64,000 bases of DNA from assembly GCA_022827325.1 (NCBI GenBank), contig JAJDTE010000018.1, forward strand, positions 12,020 to 76,019, written 5' to 3'. Positions 42,746 to 51,142 of the stretch are shown here, one piece after another (positions within the stretch are counted from its first letter, which is position 1; every line of letters starts with the position of its first letter). Made by a program: the position numbers and the translations under genes. Below the pieces are notes generated by a model. The model did not search any database and had not been told where the DNA came from. It saw only the letters and a program-made list of their open reading frames with translations. The DNA is from VYFG01 sp022827325 (GTDB taxonomy: Bacteria > Pseudomonadota > Gammaproteobacteria > Arenicellales > Poriferihabitantaceae).

Positions 42746-43894
42746 ATGAATCAGCGACTGTTCCTCGAAGGCATGAGCCACGCGGCCTGCACGGTATCCG
42801 TCATCACCACGGACGGTCCCCACGGGCGTGCCGGGGTCACGGTGAGCGCCATGACATCGGTGTCCGCCGACCCGCCGACGCTGCTGGTCTGCGTGCATCA
42901 ACTGAGTCCAGCCTGCCGGAAACTGATGGATAACGGCGTGTTGTGCGTGAACGTGCTGAGCGAGGGCCAGTCGGTGATTTCGGATACCTTCGCCGGACGG
43001 ATCGAGCCCCCCGGACAGGACAAGTTCAGTTGTGCCCGGTGGATCACCCGGTCAACCGGCGCGCCCAACCTGGAAGATGCCCTGATCGCGTTCGACTGCC
43101 GCATCAGCAACCATTTCCAGATCGGCACCCATTTCATTTTTATCGCGGAGCCCCAGGAAATCCATATCCGCCAGCAGGGCAATGCGCTGGTCTATGCCAA
43201 CCGCGCCTACGGCGCCACACGGAAACTGGATGAATTCGTCGCGGAGCAGCACGGGGGCGGTAACGCCGATGTTTTGCATATCGCCTGTTTCGCGACCATC
43301 GGGCCGTTTTTCATTCCCAGGCTGGTGCGGACCTTCCTCGAGAAGGCCCCGGACACGATGTTCCAGTTCTTCGAGGGCAGCGAGCGGGAAATCGAGGAGG
43401 CCAACCGATCCTCGGCGTTCGACCTGATTCTCATGTATGACTCCCCTGCCCTGCCGGAGTGTTCGAAGGAAATTCTGGCCACGGTCCGGCCCCATGTGCT
43501 GCTGCCGGCCGGTCACCCCCTGTGCGAGTCCCACGACATCTCCCTGACGGAACTGGCGGAACACCCGATGATCCTGCTGGACATCTCTCCGAGCCGGGAT
43601 TTCTTCACCTCCCTGTTCGCGGAACACGGACTTGAGCCCCAGATCCGGTTCCGCTCGCCCTCCTTCGAAACCGTGCGCGGGATGGTGGCCAACGGGCTCG
43701 GCTATACCATCCTGGTTTCCAGGCCGGCCAGCGCCATGAGCTACGATGGCGGTGCCCTGGCCACCCGTCCCCTGCGGGATTCCGTCACGCCCGGCCGGCT
43801 GATACTGCGCCAAGGCGAAAGGGAGACCCCGTCACCGGTCGCGAAGCGGTTCGCCCGCCACACCCGCGAGTTTTTCGCCCATTGGGGCATCTGA
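42746..43894 (+). CDS. Flavin reductase fused to a LysR effector-binding domain (no DNA-binding domain)
   Basis: A 382-residue protein with two domains. Residues 5-160 are a HpaC-type NAD(P)H:flavin reductase: MSHAACTVSVITTDG, GVTVSAMTSVSADPPTLLVCV and GTHFIFIAEPQEIH. From about 175 on (DVLHIACFATIGPFFIPRLVRTFL) comes a complete LysR substrate-binding domain, including HPMILLDISPSRDFFTSLFAEHG and VANGLGYTILV. There is no helix-turn-helix at either end. The start at 42746 follows AAGGATC and begins at the first reductase residues. It faces an HpaB-type monooxygenase operon. I infer a flavin reductase whose activity is gated by an aromatic or amine ligand, like the MarR-like C-terminal domain of Acinetobacter HPA-hydroxylase reductase C1. 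A regulator role is the alternative. Confidence 0.9.
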   Translation: MNQRLFLEGMSHAACTVSVITTDGPHGRAGVTVSAMTSVSADPPTLLVCVHQLSPACRKLMDNGVLCVNVLSEGQSVISDTFAGRIEPPGQDKFSCARWITRSTGAPNLEDALIAFDCRISNHFQIGTHFIFIAEPQEIHIRQQGNALVYANRAYGATRKLDEFVAEQHGGGNADVLHIACFATIGPFFIPRLVRTFLEKAPDTMFQFFEGSEREIEEANRSSAFDLILMYDSPALPECSKEILATVRPHVLLPAGHPLCESHDISLTELAEHPMILLDISPSRDFFTSLFAEHGLEPQIRFRSPSFETVRGMVANGLGYTILVSRPASAMSYDGGALATRPLRDSVTPGRLILRQGERETPSPVAKRFARHTREFFAHWGI

Positions 43895-43926
43895 CTTGCC
43901 GTCCTGGCTGCAACGAGACTGAAATT

Positions 43927-43966
43927 GGCGTACAATTGTTCTCATTATTGAGAACAATTGTACGCC
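43927..43966. promoter_or_regulatory. Perfect 18-bp inverted repeat immediately before alkB
   Basis: GGCGTACAATTGTTCTCA (43927-43944), loop TTAT and TGAGAACAATTGTACGCC (43949-43966) are exact reverse complements. The repeat ends 3 bp before the ATG at 43970. Its left arm contains a -10-like TACAAT at 43931-43936, so a transcript would begin near the repeat's centre. It is most simply a large operator overlapping the promoter; in a longer transcript it would also form a hairpin hiding the start region. Confidence 0.75.
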
Positions 43967-43969
43967 GCG

Positions 43970-44587
43970 ATGACCCGTGACTTCCTGGTCGGTGCGGACA
44001 ACCGCCCGATGCAATTCGAGATCTTCCCGCAAGACCCGGGCGGGTTTGCACCGCCTGCCGGCGTCACCCATGTTTCTGATCTTGTCCCGGAACACGGCGC
44101 CCTGTTCCGCCACCTGCAATCCACGGTCCGCTGGAGAACCCGGTACGGCACCAGGGAGAGCATTACCTGGGGCGAGTCCTACCACCTCCGCAAACAGACC
44201 CGGACCCGTCATCCGTGGCCGGACTTTCTCCGACCGCTGGCCCAGGCGGTCGGGAACCGTTTCGGGTTTCTTCCGAACAACTGCGTGGCCAACCACTACC
44301 CGGACGGCAGTCATTCCATCGGCTTCCATTCGGACCAGGGGATGGAAATGCGCGATGGCACCGGCGTGGTCATCATCTCCCTTGGCGCCGTGCGTCACAT
44401 GGTGCTGCGACGGATCGACGCACCCGCCATCCGGTATCACTATGCGCTGGAGCCGGGATCGGCATTTCACATGGACGATTCGTCCCAGACCGTCTGGCAG
44501 CACGGTATCCTACCGGAGCCCGGTACCGGCCCACGGATCGGCCTGTCCTTCCGGCGTATCGTCGACCTGGCTGTCCCTTTTCCGTGA
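43970..44587 (+). CDS. AlkB-type 2-oxoglutarate/Fe(II) dioxygenase
   Basis: A 205-residue member of the AlkB superfamily, which oxidatively removes alkyl groups from DNA or RNA bases. Iron ligands are His120 and Asp122 (GFHSDQGM) and His178 (WQHGIL). The 2-oxoglutarate-binding Arg lies in RIGLSFRRI (about 189-196). NHYPDGSHSIGFH also shows the NxYxxG substrate loop. It starts directly after a perfect inverted repeat with no visible Shine-Dalgarno site, so its expression is probably tightly controlled. Its stop lies inside a hairpin. Substrate class (nucleic acid versus other) cannot be told. Confidence 0.88.
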   Translation: MTRDFLVGADNRPMQFEIFPQDPGGFAPPAGVTHVSDLVPEHGALFRHLQSTVRWRTRYGTRESITWGESYHLRKQTRTRHPWPDFLRPLAQAVGNRFGFLPNNCVANHYPDGSHSIGFHSDQGMEMRDGTGVVIISLGAVRHMVLRRIDAPAIRYHYALEPGSAFHMDDSSQTVWQHGILPEPGTGPRIGLSFRRIVDLAVPFP

Positions 44588-44598
44588 ACCGGAAAGGG
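44575..44598 (+). terminator. Hairpin spanning the alkB stop codon
   Basis: CCCTTTTCCG and CGGAAAGGG pair around the TGA stop (44585-44587), with one bulged base. It is placed as a transcript end for alkB; the downstream sequence is only modestly A/T-rich. Confidence 0.4.
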
Positions 44599-44839
44599 AA
44601 GCGGGACAAAGAAAAGTGGCACTGTGAGCAGACCCAGATGCATAAGTTCATCCTTGTAGTTCCAAGCCCCTCAAGATAAAAGAACACCTGGGAAAAAAAC
44701 GAATGTTTTTCAGCTTGACTGTGCGCCTTATGAACTGTGCACAATCATCCGTCTGGTAAAGATTTTCCAGAGCACCCTGTCATCGCTCTTGTGTAGTGAA
44801 CACTTGTACTTTGAAATTCCCTTACCTGCTTCTCTTGCG

Positions 44840-45349
44840 CTAATCAAATGACAAACAATCCAACAATTTACCAAGTTCCGGAACATGTTTTCGGCGATCC
44901 TCCATGATATCCATTGGAAAATCTGCCCCATAGTTAACCTGCGTTGTCAGCCGGGCCGGGAGAGCATGGCCTGTCTGTTCCTTGCAAAGTTCACTCGTAG
45001 CCGGCACATGCCTGCCAAGAATTTTTAGCAGCAACCCCTCAAGGCAGGGATTTGATTGGATCATCTGGATCTTTTTTGAACGGGCTCGCCTGCGTACACT
45101 CGCCGACATCGCCAAATCGGAATCCAGCAACACTACAACCCTGTCGAAGGCTGAATTCCGGCACTGCCTGATCGCATAATCCACCACATGATCAGACCCT
45201 TTGCCATGGGCATTGCGTATCTTGACGCTCACTCCGCAACCGCGACTTATGTAAAGAGACTTGATGTGGCTGAGAAACGCATACTCTGTTTTCCCTTCCC
45301 CAACAAACAGGATGGTGTGTTGGGCAACGCGAATTTTTGGAGATGGCAT
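44840..45349 (-). CDS. RloB-family TOPRIM-like protein
   Basis: A 169-residue protein with a TOPRIM-type metal site: the acidic motif GEGKTE at 17-22 and DSD at 76-78 (VVVLLDSDLA), followed by the RloB signature SNPCLEGLLLKIL. RloB proteins are paired with an AAA/ABC ATPase (RloA) in restriction loci and are regarded as nuclease-like effectors of anti-phage systems. Its ATG overlaps the ATPase stop as TGATG. The C-terminal end (DCLSFD) is followed by 250 bp without a gene. Confidence 0.85.
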   Translation of the reverse strand: MPSPKIRVAQHTILFVGEGKTEYAFLSHIKSLYISRGCGVSVKIRNAHGKGSDHVVDYAIRQCRNSAFDRVVVLLDSDLAMSASVRRRARSKKIQMIQSNPCLEGLLLKILGRHVPATSELCKEQTGHALPARLTTQVNYGADFPMDIMEDRRKHVPELGKLLDCLSFD

Positions 45350-46554
45350 CAGATGCCAAAAAAATTCGGGACAGCGCCGTATGCGCCGGCACGGTATTTG
45401 GCATACAGGTTGTCGTCCCGTCGAACACCTCTCATATCACCCAGACGCCAGGCTTCACTGAAGCCATCGGTGTCTTTCTCGATGAGCAGGACCTGGTCCT
45501 TCTGCAGGTCATTGAGAATCTCATGTGCATGGCAGGTGAAGATGATTTGTGCATTGTGCGGATTGCGATCTGGGTCGATAAACAGATCAAGAATCGCCGT
45601 AATCATATCCGGATGCAGGTCCGCCTCCATTTCATCGATGATGACGACACCGCCATGTTCCAGTACCGGCAGAATCTTCTCCAGCAAGACGAATGCCGCC
45701 TGGGTGCCACTGGATTCATACCAGAACGGAAGTGCAAGCTGTCTCCTGCCCATACGGTGAACACCATGGGGAATGTTTCTCTTACCATTCTTTCCGGCTC
45801 CATTGCCCAGTACCGGCTGTGAATCAATGATGACTTCGTCCAAACCAAGGTCAAGACTGCTCAGGACTTCGGACATTTGCGTACGCAAGGCCGGTCGGTC
45901 AATGAAAAAATCGGCGGCCTCGAGTACATTTCTAGCTTCGAAATGGTACCGACCACTGTAGTTCACGTTTGAATGGAAACGCGAAAAGTAATCGACCAGT
46001 TCCTTTGCCAACGGCACGTTGTACTGTGCCGCTGTCGCGATCAATGACGCATTCGGCCGAACTTTCTTAGCCTCCCCGGCTGCAAAACCAAATTTCTGCT
46101 GGCGTATGTCATAGGCTGAACTCGGCTCGTGCCAGTCACGCCGGAAGATGAAGCTGAAATACTTGCTGGTTTTGAGATGCAGGGATTCATGCACCACCCG
46201 TTCCGGATTGACGACCAGCCAATAACGGTATTGATGGCCATTGACCTCGAATTCAATCTCAAACTCGCTGTCTTCCGAATCAGAGAAAAAGTGTGCCTGC
46301 ACCGGGATGTCATCCCCCGGTTTTCCGGAGGTGAACGAATACGAGACAAACCAACCCAGGAATGCCAGCGGTTTCAGCACATTGGTCTTGCCGGAAGCAT
46401 TGGGGCCGATGGCCGCCAGGGCTTTCGACAGACGGACGCCACTCGGGCTCTGGAATACCAGATTCGAGACCGGCACCTGCCGATTGAGTTGAAATGAGAC
46501 TTCCGTTTCTTCCGCAAACGAGAAAAAATTCTTGAATCGGTATCTATGGAGCAT
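45349..46554 (-). CDS. AAA15/RloA-like SMC-type ATPase
   Basis: A 401-residue ATPase of the OLD/RecF-like group. It begins YRFKNFFSFAEETEVSF, typical of the N-terminal strand. Walker A is GPNASGKT (50-57), Walker B is VVIIDEMEADLHPD with IIDE at 305-308, and a signature-like SSGTQAAFVLL precedes it. A C-terminal H-loop is FTCHAHEIL. It is operon partner of the RloB-like TOPRIM gene. The pair resembles RloAB and, more loosely, PARIS (ATPase plus TOPRIM) defence systems. Visible G+C is lower than in neighbours, pointing to transfer. Confidence 0.87.
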   Translation of the reverse strand: MLHRYRFKNFFSFAEETEVSFQLNRQVPVSNLVFQSPSGVRLSKALAAIGPNASGKTNVLKPLAFLGWFVSYSFTSGKPGDDIPVQAHFFSDSEDSEFEIEFEVNGHQYRYWLVVNPERVVHESLHLKTSKYFSFIFRRDWHEPSSAYDIRQQKFGFAAGEAKKVRPNASLIATAAQYNVPLAKELVDYFSRFHSNVNYSGRYHFEARNVLEAADFFIDRPALRTQMSEVLSSLDLGLDEVIIDSQPVLGNGAGKNGKRNIPHGVHRMGRRQLALPFWYESSGTQAAFVLLEKILPVLEHGGVVIIDEMEADLHPDMITAILDLFIDPDRNPHNAQIIFTCHAHEILNDLQKDQVLLIEKDTDGFSEAWRLGDMRGVRRDDNLYAKYRAGAYGAVPNFFGI

Positions 46555-47028
46555 GATGCCACCAATGTAGTTATAAATTGATTTTCAACAATATTTTGTT
46601 AATTATGGGTTATTTTCACAAAAAAACAAGTCTTTCTGAGGAGATTAACCTTATAAAGCCGATGCTTACCGGAGGTCGCTCAGGACATGGCTTCGATCAG
46701 GTGCTCATTTGGTTACTCATCCTTCCTTGAGTGATGCTCACGACGAAGACAAACGGATTGGATTTGTAAAGAACCGCAAGTGGCAGTTACGCAAGGCGGC
46801 ATGCATAACCGTTCACGGAGCGGATACCTTCAACCCGGTTCAGATGTCCTGGAAACGCGAAAGGATAAAAAAATTGTGGCCACAAAAGGCAGGGCAGCCA
46901 CTTTCAATACCGAGGACCCTCAAACAGTACCGGTCCGATATGACGCCCGTATGAAAACCAGCCCACCCCGGCTCTTGTCCACTGGTGCCGGACGGGAAAA
47001 CGCCAGGCCATATCCATGCCCGGGGGGC
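46555..47028. other. AT-rich gene-free stretch upstream of the RloAB-like operon
   Basis: About 470 bp. The first 90 bases next to the ATPase start are strongly A/T-rich (TTATAAATTG, AATATTTTGTTAATTATG) and should hold the operon's promoter on the minus strand. The rest contains short frames with no recognisable product. No long repeat or insertion-element end was seen. Confidence 0.5.
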
Positions 47029-47805
47029 CTATACAGGGGCGCGTTCCCGAAGCCGCTTTGCAAGCTGATCGAGCCCCTGGTGCAGGGTTTCGTAGAAGCC
47101 CGATTGCCCGATATAGACCCGGAGCTGGTTGTTGAGCCCGCCTTCGGTGGACAGATCCTCCATGGCCTCTTGAAAGCGGCCGTTGCCGTCCTTCTCGAGG
47201 CTTTCCAGGTAACCGGTCAGCAGCGACGCCACGTAGCGTTCCGCATCCTGCCGGCTTCCGGTGAATCCGGACAACCAGTCCGCCACCACGTCAAGCTGCT
47301 TCATGGTGTGGGACAGGATGGCGGTAGCGGCAAAATGGGGCCCCATGGCGTCCTCGGTATTTACCGGGATCACCTCGTTTTCGTCCCCGAACAGCGCATG
47401 CAGCACCTCACCGTCCGGAAAGACAGGCAGCGGACAGCCCCCGGTTTCGATGAACGGGAGCGGCACCGTGACCACGGGGTCTGTCGCGGGCAGGACCAGG
47501 TTCCCGACCTCGGCAAGGCTGATATCCGCCATGACGGAAATGATCTTCTGGCCTTCGCGGAAATCGAGACCGGGCAGTTCCGACCGCGCAACGTCCGCAA
47601 GCAGGCAAAGGAACACGATTTCGCTCCGGTCGACCACGTCCTGGTTTTCCATGGCCGTGACCCCCGACAACTCGGAAAGGCGCCCTGAAATCTCGCGGTT
47701 CCGCCCGCTGATCCGGATGGCGCAGTCCGGCAACCTTCGATTCAGGGACCGCACCATGGGAGCGGCGATACGGCCGGTACCGAGAAAACCCACGGACAGG
47801 GACAT
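47029..47805 (-). CDS. ProC-like NAD(P)-dependent oxidoreductase
   Basis: A 258-residue protein with an N-terminal Rossmann fold (SVGFLGTGRIAAPMVRSL, 3-20) and an all-helical C-terminal dimerisation domain resembling pyrroline-5-carboxylate reductase (DLSTEGGLNNQLRVYI, then GFYETLHQGLDQL). Identity to true ProC appears low, so the imine substrate is uncertain. The ATG at 47805 is preferred over an upstream start with a 7-residue extension. It is separated by 275 bp from the B12-protein gene on the same strand. Confidence 0.78.
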   Translation of the reverse strand: MSLSVGFLGTGRIAAPMVRSLNRRLPDCAIRISGRNREISGRLSELSGVTAMENQDVVDRSEIVFLCLLADVARSELPGLDFREGQKIISVMADISLAEVGNLVLPATDPVVTVPLPFIETGGCPLPVFPDGEVLHALFGDENEVIPVNTEDAMGPHFAATAILSHTMKQLDVVADWLSGFTGSRQDAERYVASLLTGYLESLEKDGNGRFQEAMEDLSTEGGLNNQLRVYIGQSGFYETLHQGLDQLAKRLRERAPV

Positions 47806-48080
47806 GTGGCAAGGGAGGAGTTTCAACAGGTTCGGAGACTAACCCAGCACAATTGCACAGACAACGGGAGCGCCATTCCCCGGGGCGGCGTGCCTGATTT
47901 TTCCGAGGCCGTCATGGATGAATCGTGGCGGAGCAACGGCAAGGTCTGCCAGACATTGCCACACCAACGGTACGGCCGGTCTGTGGCGCATAAAACCTCG
48001 GTGGTCGGAAAAACCCGGAGTCGGCGGATTACGGTCCTTCAGCGGTGATACCGGGCCGATAGATGGAAGATAACCCTGTC

Positions 48081-49856
48081 CTAAGGGCGGGACGCCTGTT
48101 CCCGGCCGGGTGCCAGTTCCATCAGTACCGGCAGCATGTCCTTGACACTCCTGCAGGGGATCGCGCCTTCCGTGGTCAGCCGGTCACCGACATCCACCGG
48201 CAGCGAATCCCCGGAATCCTCGGGAATTTCACTGAGCTGTCCCCCCATCATGACGGGAATCGCAAGGCCCCGCTCGGCAAGCTCGTCACGCAGCCGGCAG
48301 AAATAGGTCAGTGCCACGCCGTTGTAGGTGCTAAGGGCGATACCGGCGCAATCCCGGGATTCCGCCAGCCGGGCAAGGTCGCCCGGCTCCGCGGAAACGC
48401 CGCCGTCCACCACACGCACGCCGAGACCGTCAAGGACCCCCTCGATCAGCCGCTTGCCGTGCTCGTGGACATCGGTACTGGCCGTCAGCACGGTGAGGGC
48501 CTGCTCCCGGATGTGCGAACATGCCGACGCATCCATGCGGGACAGGTGCATCCCGACCTGGTGTTCGAGTTCGCGCACGGTATCGGATCGCACAACGGGC
48601 CGGCGGCAGCGGGCTTCCCGGTCCACTTCTCCCGGTCCGAAAAGCTGCTCCAGCCTGCGCCCCCCGATGCGGCGGATCGCCAGCAGCATCTCGAACGCGT
48701 CCCCGGTGTCGAATCCCGCCGCCGCAAGACCCTCGATCGTATCGTGATGGAACCGCCTTGCGGCCTCCTCCATCCGCACCGCCAAGGAATCCACTCCGGC
48801 AAAATCGATGACATCAAGGTAGCCTTCCGCGAGTTCCGCCTGCCGGCGGGCGAAGCACTGGACGTCGATGATTTCGTCGATTTCGGGGATGCGCTCGTTT
48901 TCCGTGACCGGCACGGGGTTGACGGCATGGCCGCTCGGCCGGGTCATCTGCCCTGCAATGTCCAGCATCAGGTAGCTGCCGAGGCCGGCGTAGTTCTCTT
49001 CGGGGGTGCCATCGTAGGCGGTGGTATTGCCGTAGATCATGCTGCCCGGGTTCGGACTCAGCCGGGCCAGGGCGCGCTGGAATGCGAGTCGCAGGACCGG
49101 TGTCCTGCAATGATGGCCGAAGCAGTGGGTGATCGTGCCGCCGGCCAGCTTCTCCACGATATGACGTTCGATGAGTGCGGCGCCGAGGGCGCAGGACAGG
49201 TCCTCGAACACCGCGGCAAAGCCGTCGTCCAGATTCGAATGGACCATCACCGTCACCGGCTGGGCCGACATGAGGCCGATGGCTGCAAGGGTCGAGCGGG
49301 TGGCGGCAATGTCGTCCTGCCAGTCCGGCAGCCGGAAGGTGAAGTACTGGCCCAGGTTGCCGATGACCGTGCTGCCCGCCGCCAGGGCGGCACAGGTGTT
49401 CTCCAGTGCCGCCGGAAATCCCAGCATGAAATCGCCGAAATGGGTGGCGACGGGAGCGGCGTTGGCGACGTCCGCAAACGCCTCGGGACTGTCCAGGATG
49501 AGGCCCGTGCCCTGCAGCCGCTCCCCGCGCTCAGCGCGCGGAAACCCCATGGACCAGTCAAGGCAAAGGCCGAAACGGTCGACCCGTCCGCCCCGCGCGG
49601 CCACCTGGTCGTGGATCCGGACGAACGCCCGCCTGCTCTTTTCCCGGTCACGGAAGCCCATGTGGGCATGCTGCATGATGCGTCCGCTTTCCATGCATTG
49701 CCGCTTGTACGTCATCTCGTCCGGGACCCGGTAATAGTCCAGGAACGCCGACCCTTCCACGCGCCAGTCCCTGGCCAGGGCAGCCCCTTCCGCCAGCACC
49801 TCGTCGCCGCCCGGCAGTTCCGGTTCCGGCAGGACGTCCCTTCGCTCCAGGCTCAT
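48081..49856 (-). CDS. B12-binding protein with glutamate-mutase-epsilon-like N-terminal part
   Basis: A 591-residue protein. The C-terminal 130 residues are a cobalamin-binding domain of the DxHxxG type: DVHEHG at 462-467, then DGGVS and MMGGQ. The preceding 450 residues resemble the glutamate mutase epsilon barrel weakly; for example FGPGEVDREARCRRPVVRSD recalls the FGPSKYN...MPVRD region of GlmE. If correct, catalytic and B12 domains are fused in the order E-S. No adenosylcobalamin chaperone (MutL) is beside it. Its ATG overlaps the upstream ArgE-like gene's stop (ATGA), so the substrate may be an amino acid released by that enzyme. Assignment of the N-terminal part is tentative. Confidence 0.6.
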   Translation of the reverse strand: MSLERRDVLPEPELPGGDEVLAEGAALARDWRVEGSAFLDYYRVPDEMTYKRQCMESGRIMQHAHMGFRDREKSRRAFVRIHDQVAARGGRVDRFGLCLDWSMGFPRAERGERLQGTGLILDSPEAFADVANAAPVATHFGDFMLGFPAALENTCAALAAGSTVIGNLGQYFTFRLPDWQDDIAATRSTLAAIGLMSAQPVTVMVHSNLDDGFAAVFEDLSCALGAALIERHIVEKLAGGTITHCFGHHCRTPVLRLAFQRALARLSPNPGSMIYGNTTAYDGTPEENYAGLGSYLMLDIAGQMTRPSGHAVNPVPVTENERIPEIDEIIDVQCFARRQAELAEGYLDVIDFAGVDSLAVRMEEAARRFHHDTIEGLAAAGFDTGDAFEMLLAIRRIGGRRLEQLFGPGEVDREARCRRPVVRSDTVRELEHQVGMHLSRMDASACSHIREQALTVLTASTDVHEHGKRLIEGVLDGLGVRVVDGGVSAEPGDLARLAESRDCAGIALSTYNGVALTYFCRLRDELAERGLAIPVMMGGQLSEIPEDSGDSLPVDVGDRLTTEGAIPCRSVKDMLPVLMELAPGREQASRP

Positions 49857-51010
49857 TGCGCGCTGATCTGGTCCAGCAGCTTGCCGAGAAACACGTCGCA
49901 GCGCGCCAGTTCGCTGCGGGCGACGAACTCGTCGGGCCTGTGGCCCTGGTCCATGGAGCCGGGCCCGCAGATCACGGTGGCCAGGCCGAGCCGCTGCTGG
50001 AACAGTCCGCCCTCGGTACCGAAAGCCAGCTTGATGAAGTCCTCGGTGTCCATCAGGTCCTGGACCCGCCTGACGACTTCCTCCTCGGGACGGGTGTCCA
50101 GTGCGGGATACCGGTTGGTGACCGTGATGTCGATGGCCGCATCCGGAAAATCCCCACGGTGAGGGGATACGATTTCGTCTGCAGCCTCCTCGATCCGTGA
50201 CAGCAGCGCCTCCGGGTCGTCATGCTGGGTATTGCGGATCTCCAGGGCGAACCGGCATTCCCCGGGAATGATATTGAGGGCGGTTCCTCCCTGGATGGTG
50301 CCCACCTGGATGGTCGTCCAGGGGACGCTGTAGTGGTGGTCATGGGGGCTGCGGGTCCTGACGCTCTCCTGGATGTCCCGCAGTGCCTGGATCATCTCCG
50401 CGGCGAGATAGATGGCGTTCAGCCCCCGGTCCGGCAGCGCGGAGTGGGCCTCCACGCCGCGGCAGGTGCAGGTCGCGGCCAGCTTGCCCTTGTGGGCGAT
50501 CCCGACCTGCATCTCCGTCGGCTCCCCGACGATGCAGAGATCCGGGCGATCCTTCACCGACTCCAGCATGTCGAGCATCCGCCGCACACCGATGCAGCCG
50601 ACTTCCTCGTCGTAGGAAAAGGCAAGGTGCAGGGGGACTGCCAGGGAACGCCTGGCCGCACTGGGCACCAGGGCGAGGACACAGGCCAGGAATCCTTTCA
50701 TATCCGCGGTGCCGCGGCCGTAGAGACGCCCCGATTCCAGGGTCATCCGGAACGCATCCCGGGTCCAGTCCTGGCCGTCGACGGGCACGACATCGGTATG
50801 CCCGGATAGCATCACGCCGCCGCTCCCGTCAGGGCCGATCCGCGCGTACAGGTTGGCCTTGTCGCCGTCGTCGTTGTGGATCAGCACGGATTCGATGCCG
50901 TGCTCATGAAGGTAGTCCCTGACAAACCCGATCAGCGCCAGGTTGCTGTCCCGGCTCACGGTGGGAAATGCGATGAGCTGTTCCAGTATCTGCTCGCTCT
51001 TGGTCAGCAT
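49853..51010 (-). CDS. ArgE/DapE-family M20 deacylase (acetylornithine deacetylase-like)
   Basis: A 385-residue di-zinc M20 hydrolase. Motifs are SGHTDVVPVDG (first zinc His and Asp), GRGTADMKGFLA (bridging Asp), DEEVGCIGVRRML (catalytic Glu) and EPTEMQVGIAHKGKL. This most resembles acetylornithine deacetylase of the two-step ArgE type. However, it is co-transcribed with a B12-binding protein rather than arginine genes, so it may deacylate another N-acyl amino acid. ATG 51010 follows a TTG at 51013. Confidence 0.88.
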   Translation of the reverse strand: MLTKSEQILEQLIAFPTVSRDSNLALIGFVRDYLHEHGIESVLIHNDDGDKANLYARIGPDGSGGVMLSGHTDVVPVDGQDWTRDAFRMTLESGRLYGRGTADMKGFLACVLALVPSAARRSLAVPLHLAFSYDEEVGCIGVRRMLDMLESVKDRPDLCIVGEPTEMQVGIAHKGKLAATCTCRGVEAHSALPDRGLNAIYLAAEMIQALRDIQESVRTRSPHDHHYSVPWTTIQVGTIQGGTALNIIPGECRFALEIRNTQHDDPEALLSRIEEAADEIVSPHRGDFPDAAIDITVTNRYPALDTRPEEEVVRRVQDLMDTEDFIKLAFGTEGGLFQQRLGLATVICGPGSMDQGHRPDEFVARSELARCDVFLGKLLDQISAQ

Positions 51011-51108
51011 CAAAATCCGGATGGTCGGGAGAGGTACCCGGGGATATTACGCCGATATCGAACCCAAGGTCGACAGGCGCGCGGTCATGCGATTGCGTGC
51101 CGGATCGC

Positions 51109-51114
51109 TATAAT
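51109..51114 (+). promoter_or_regulatory. -10-like TATAAT for the hydroxyisobutyrate-dehydrogenase-like gene
   Basis: A consensus TATAAT lies 28 bp before the ATG at 51143, predicting a leader of about 20 bases; the -35 region has no good match. Confidence 0.45.
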
Positions 51115-51142
51115 GCCCGTTTTCCTCCAGCGAACACCATCC

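Noticed and set aside
44588..44839. Possible small gene between alkB and the RloB-like gene
   Set aside because: Frames are under 50 codons, interrupted and without ribosome-binding sites.
48063..50162. A 699-codon open frame opposite the B12-binding protein and ArgE-like genes
   Set aside because: It spans two real overlapping genes on the other strand and shows no domain of its own.
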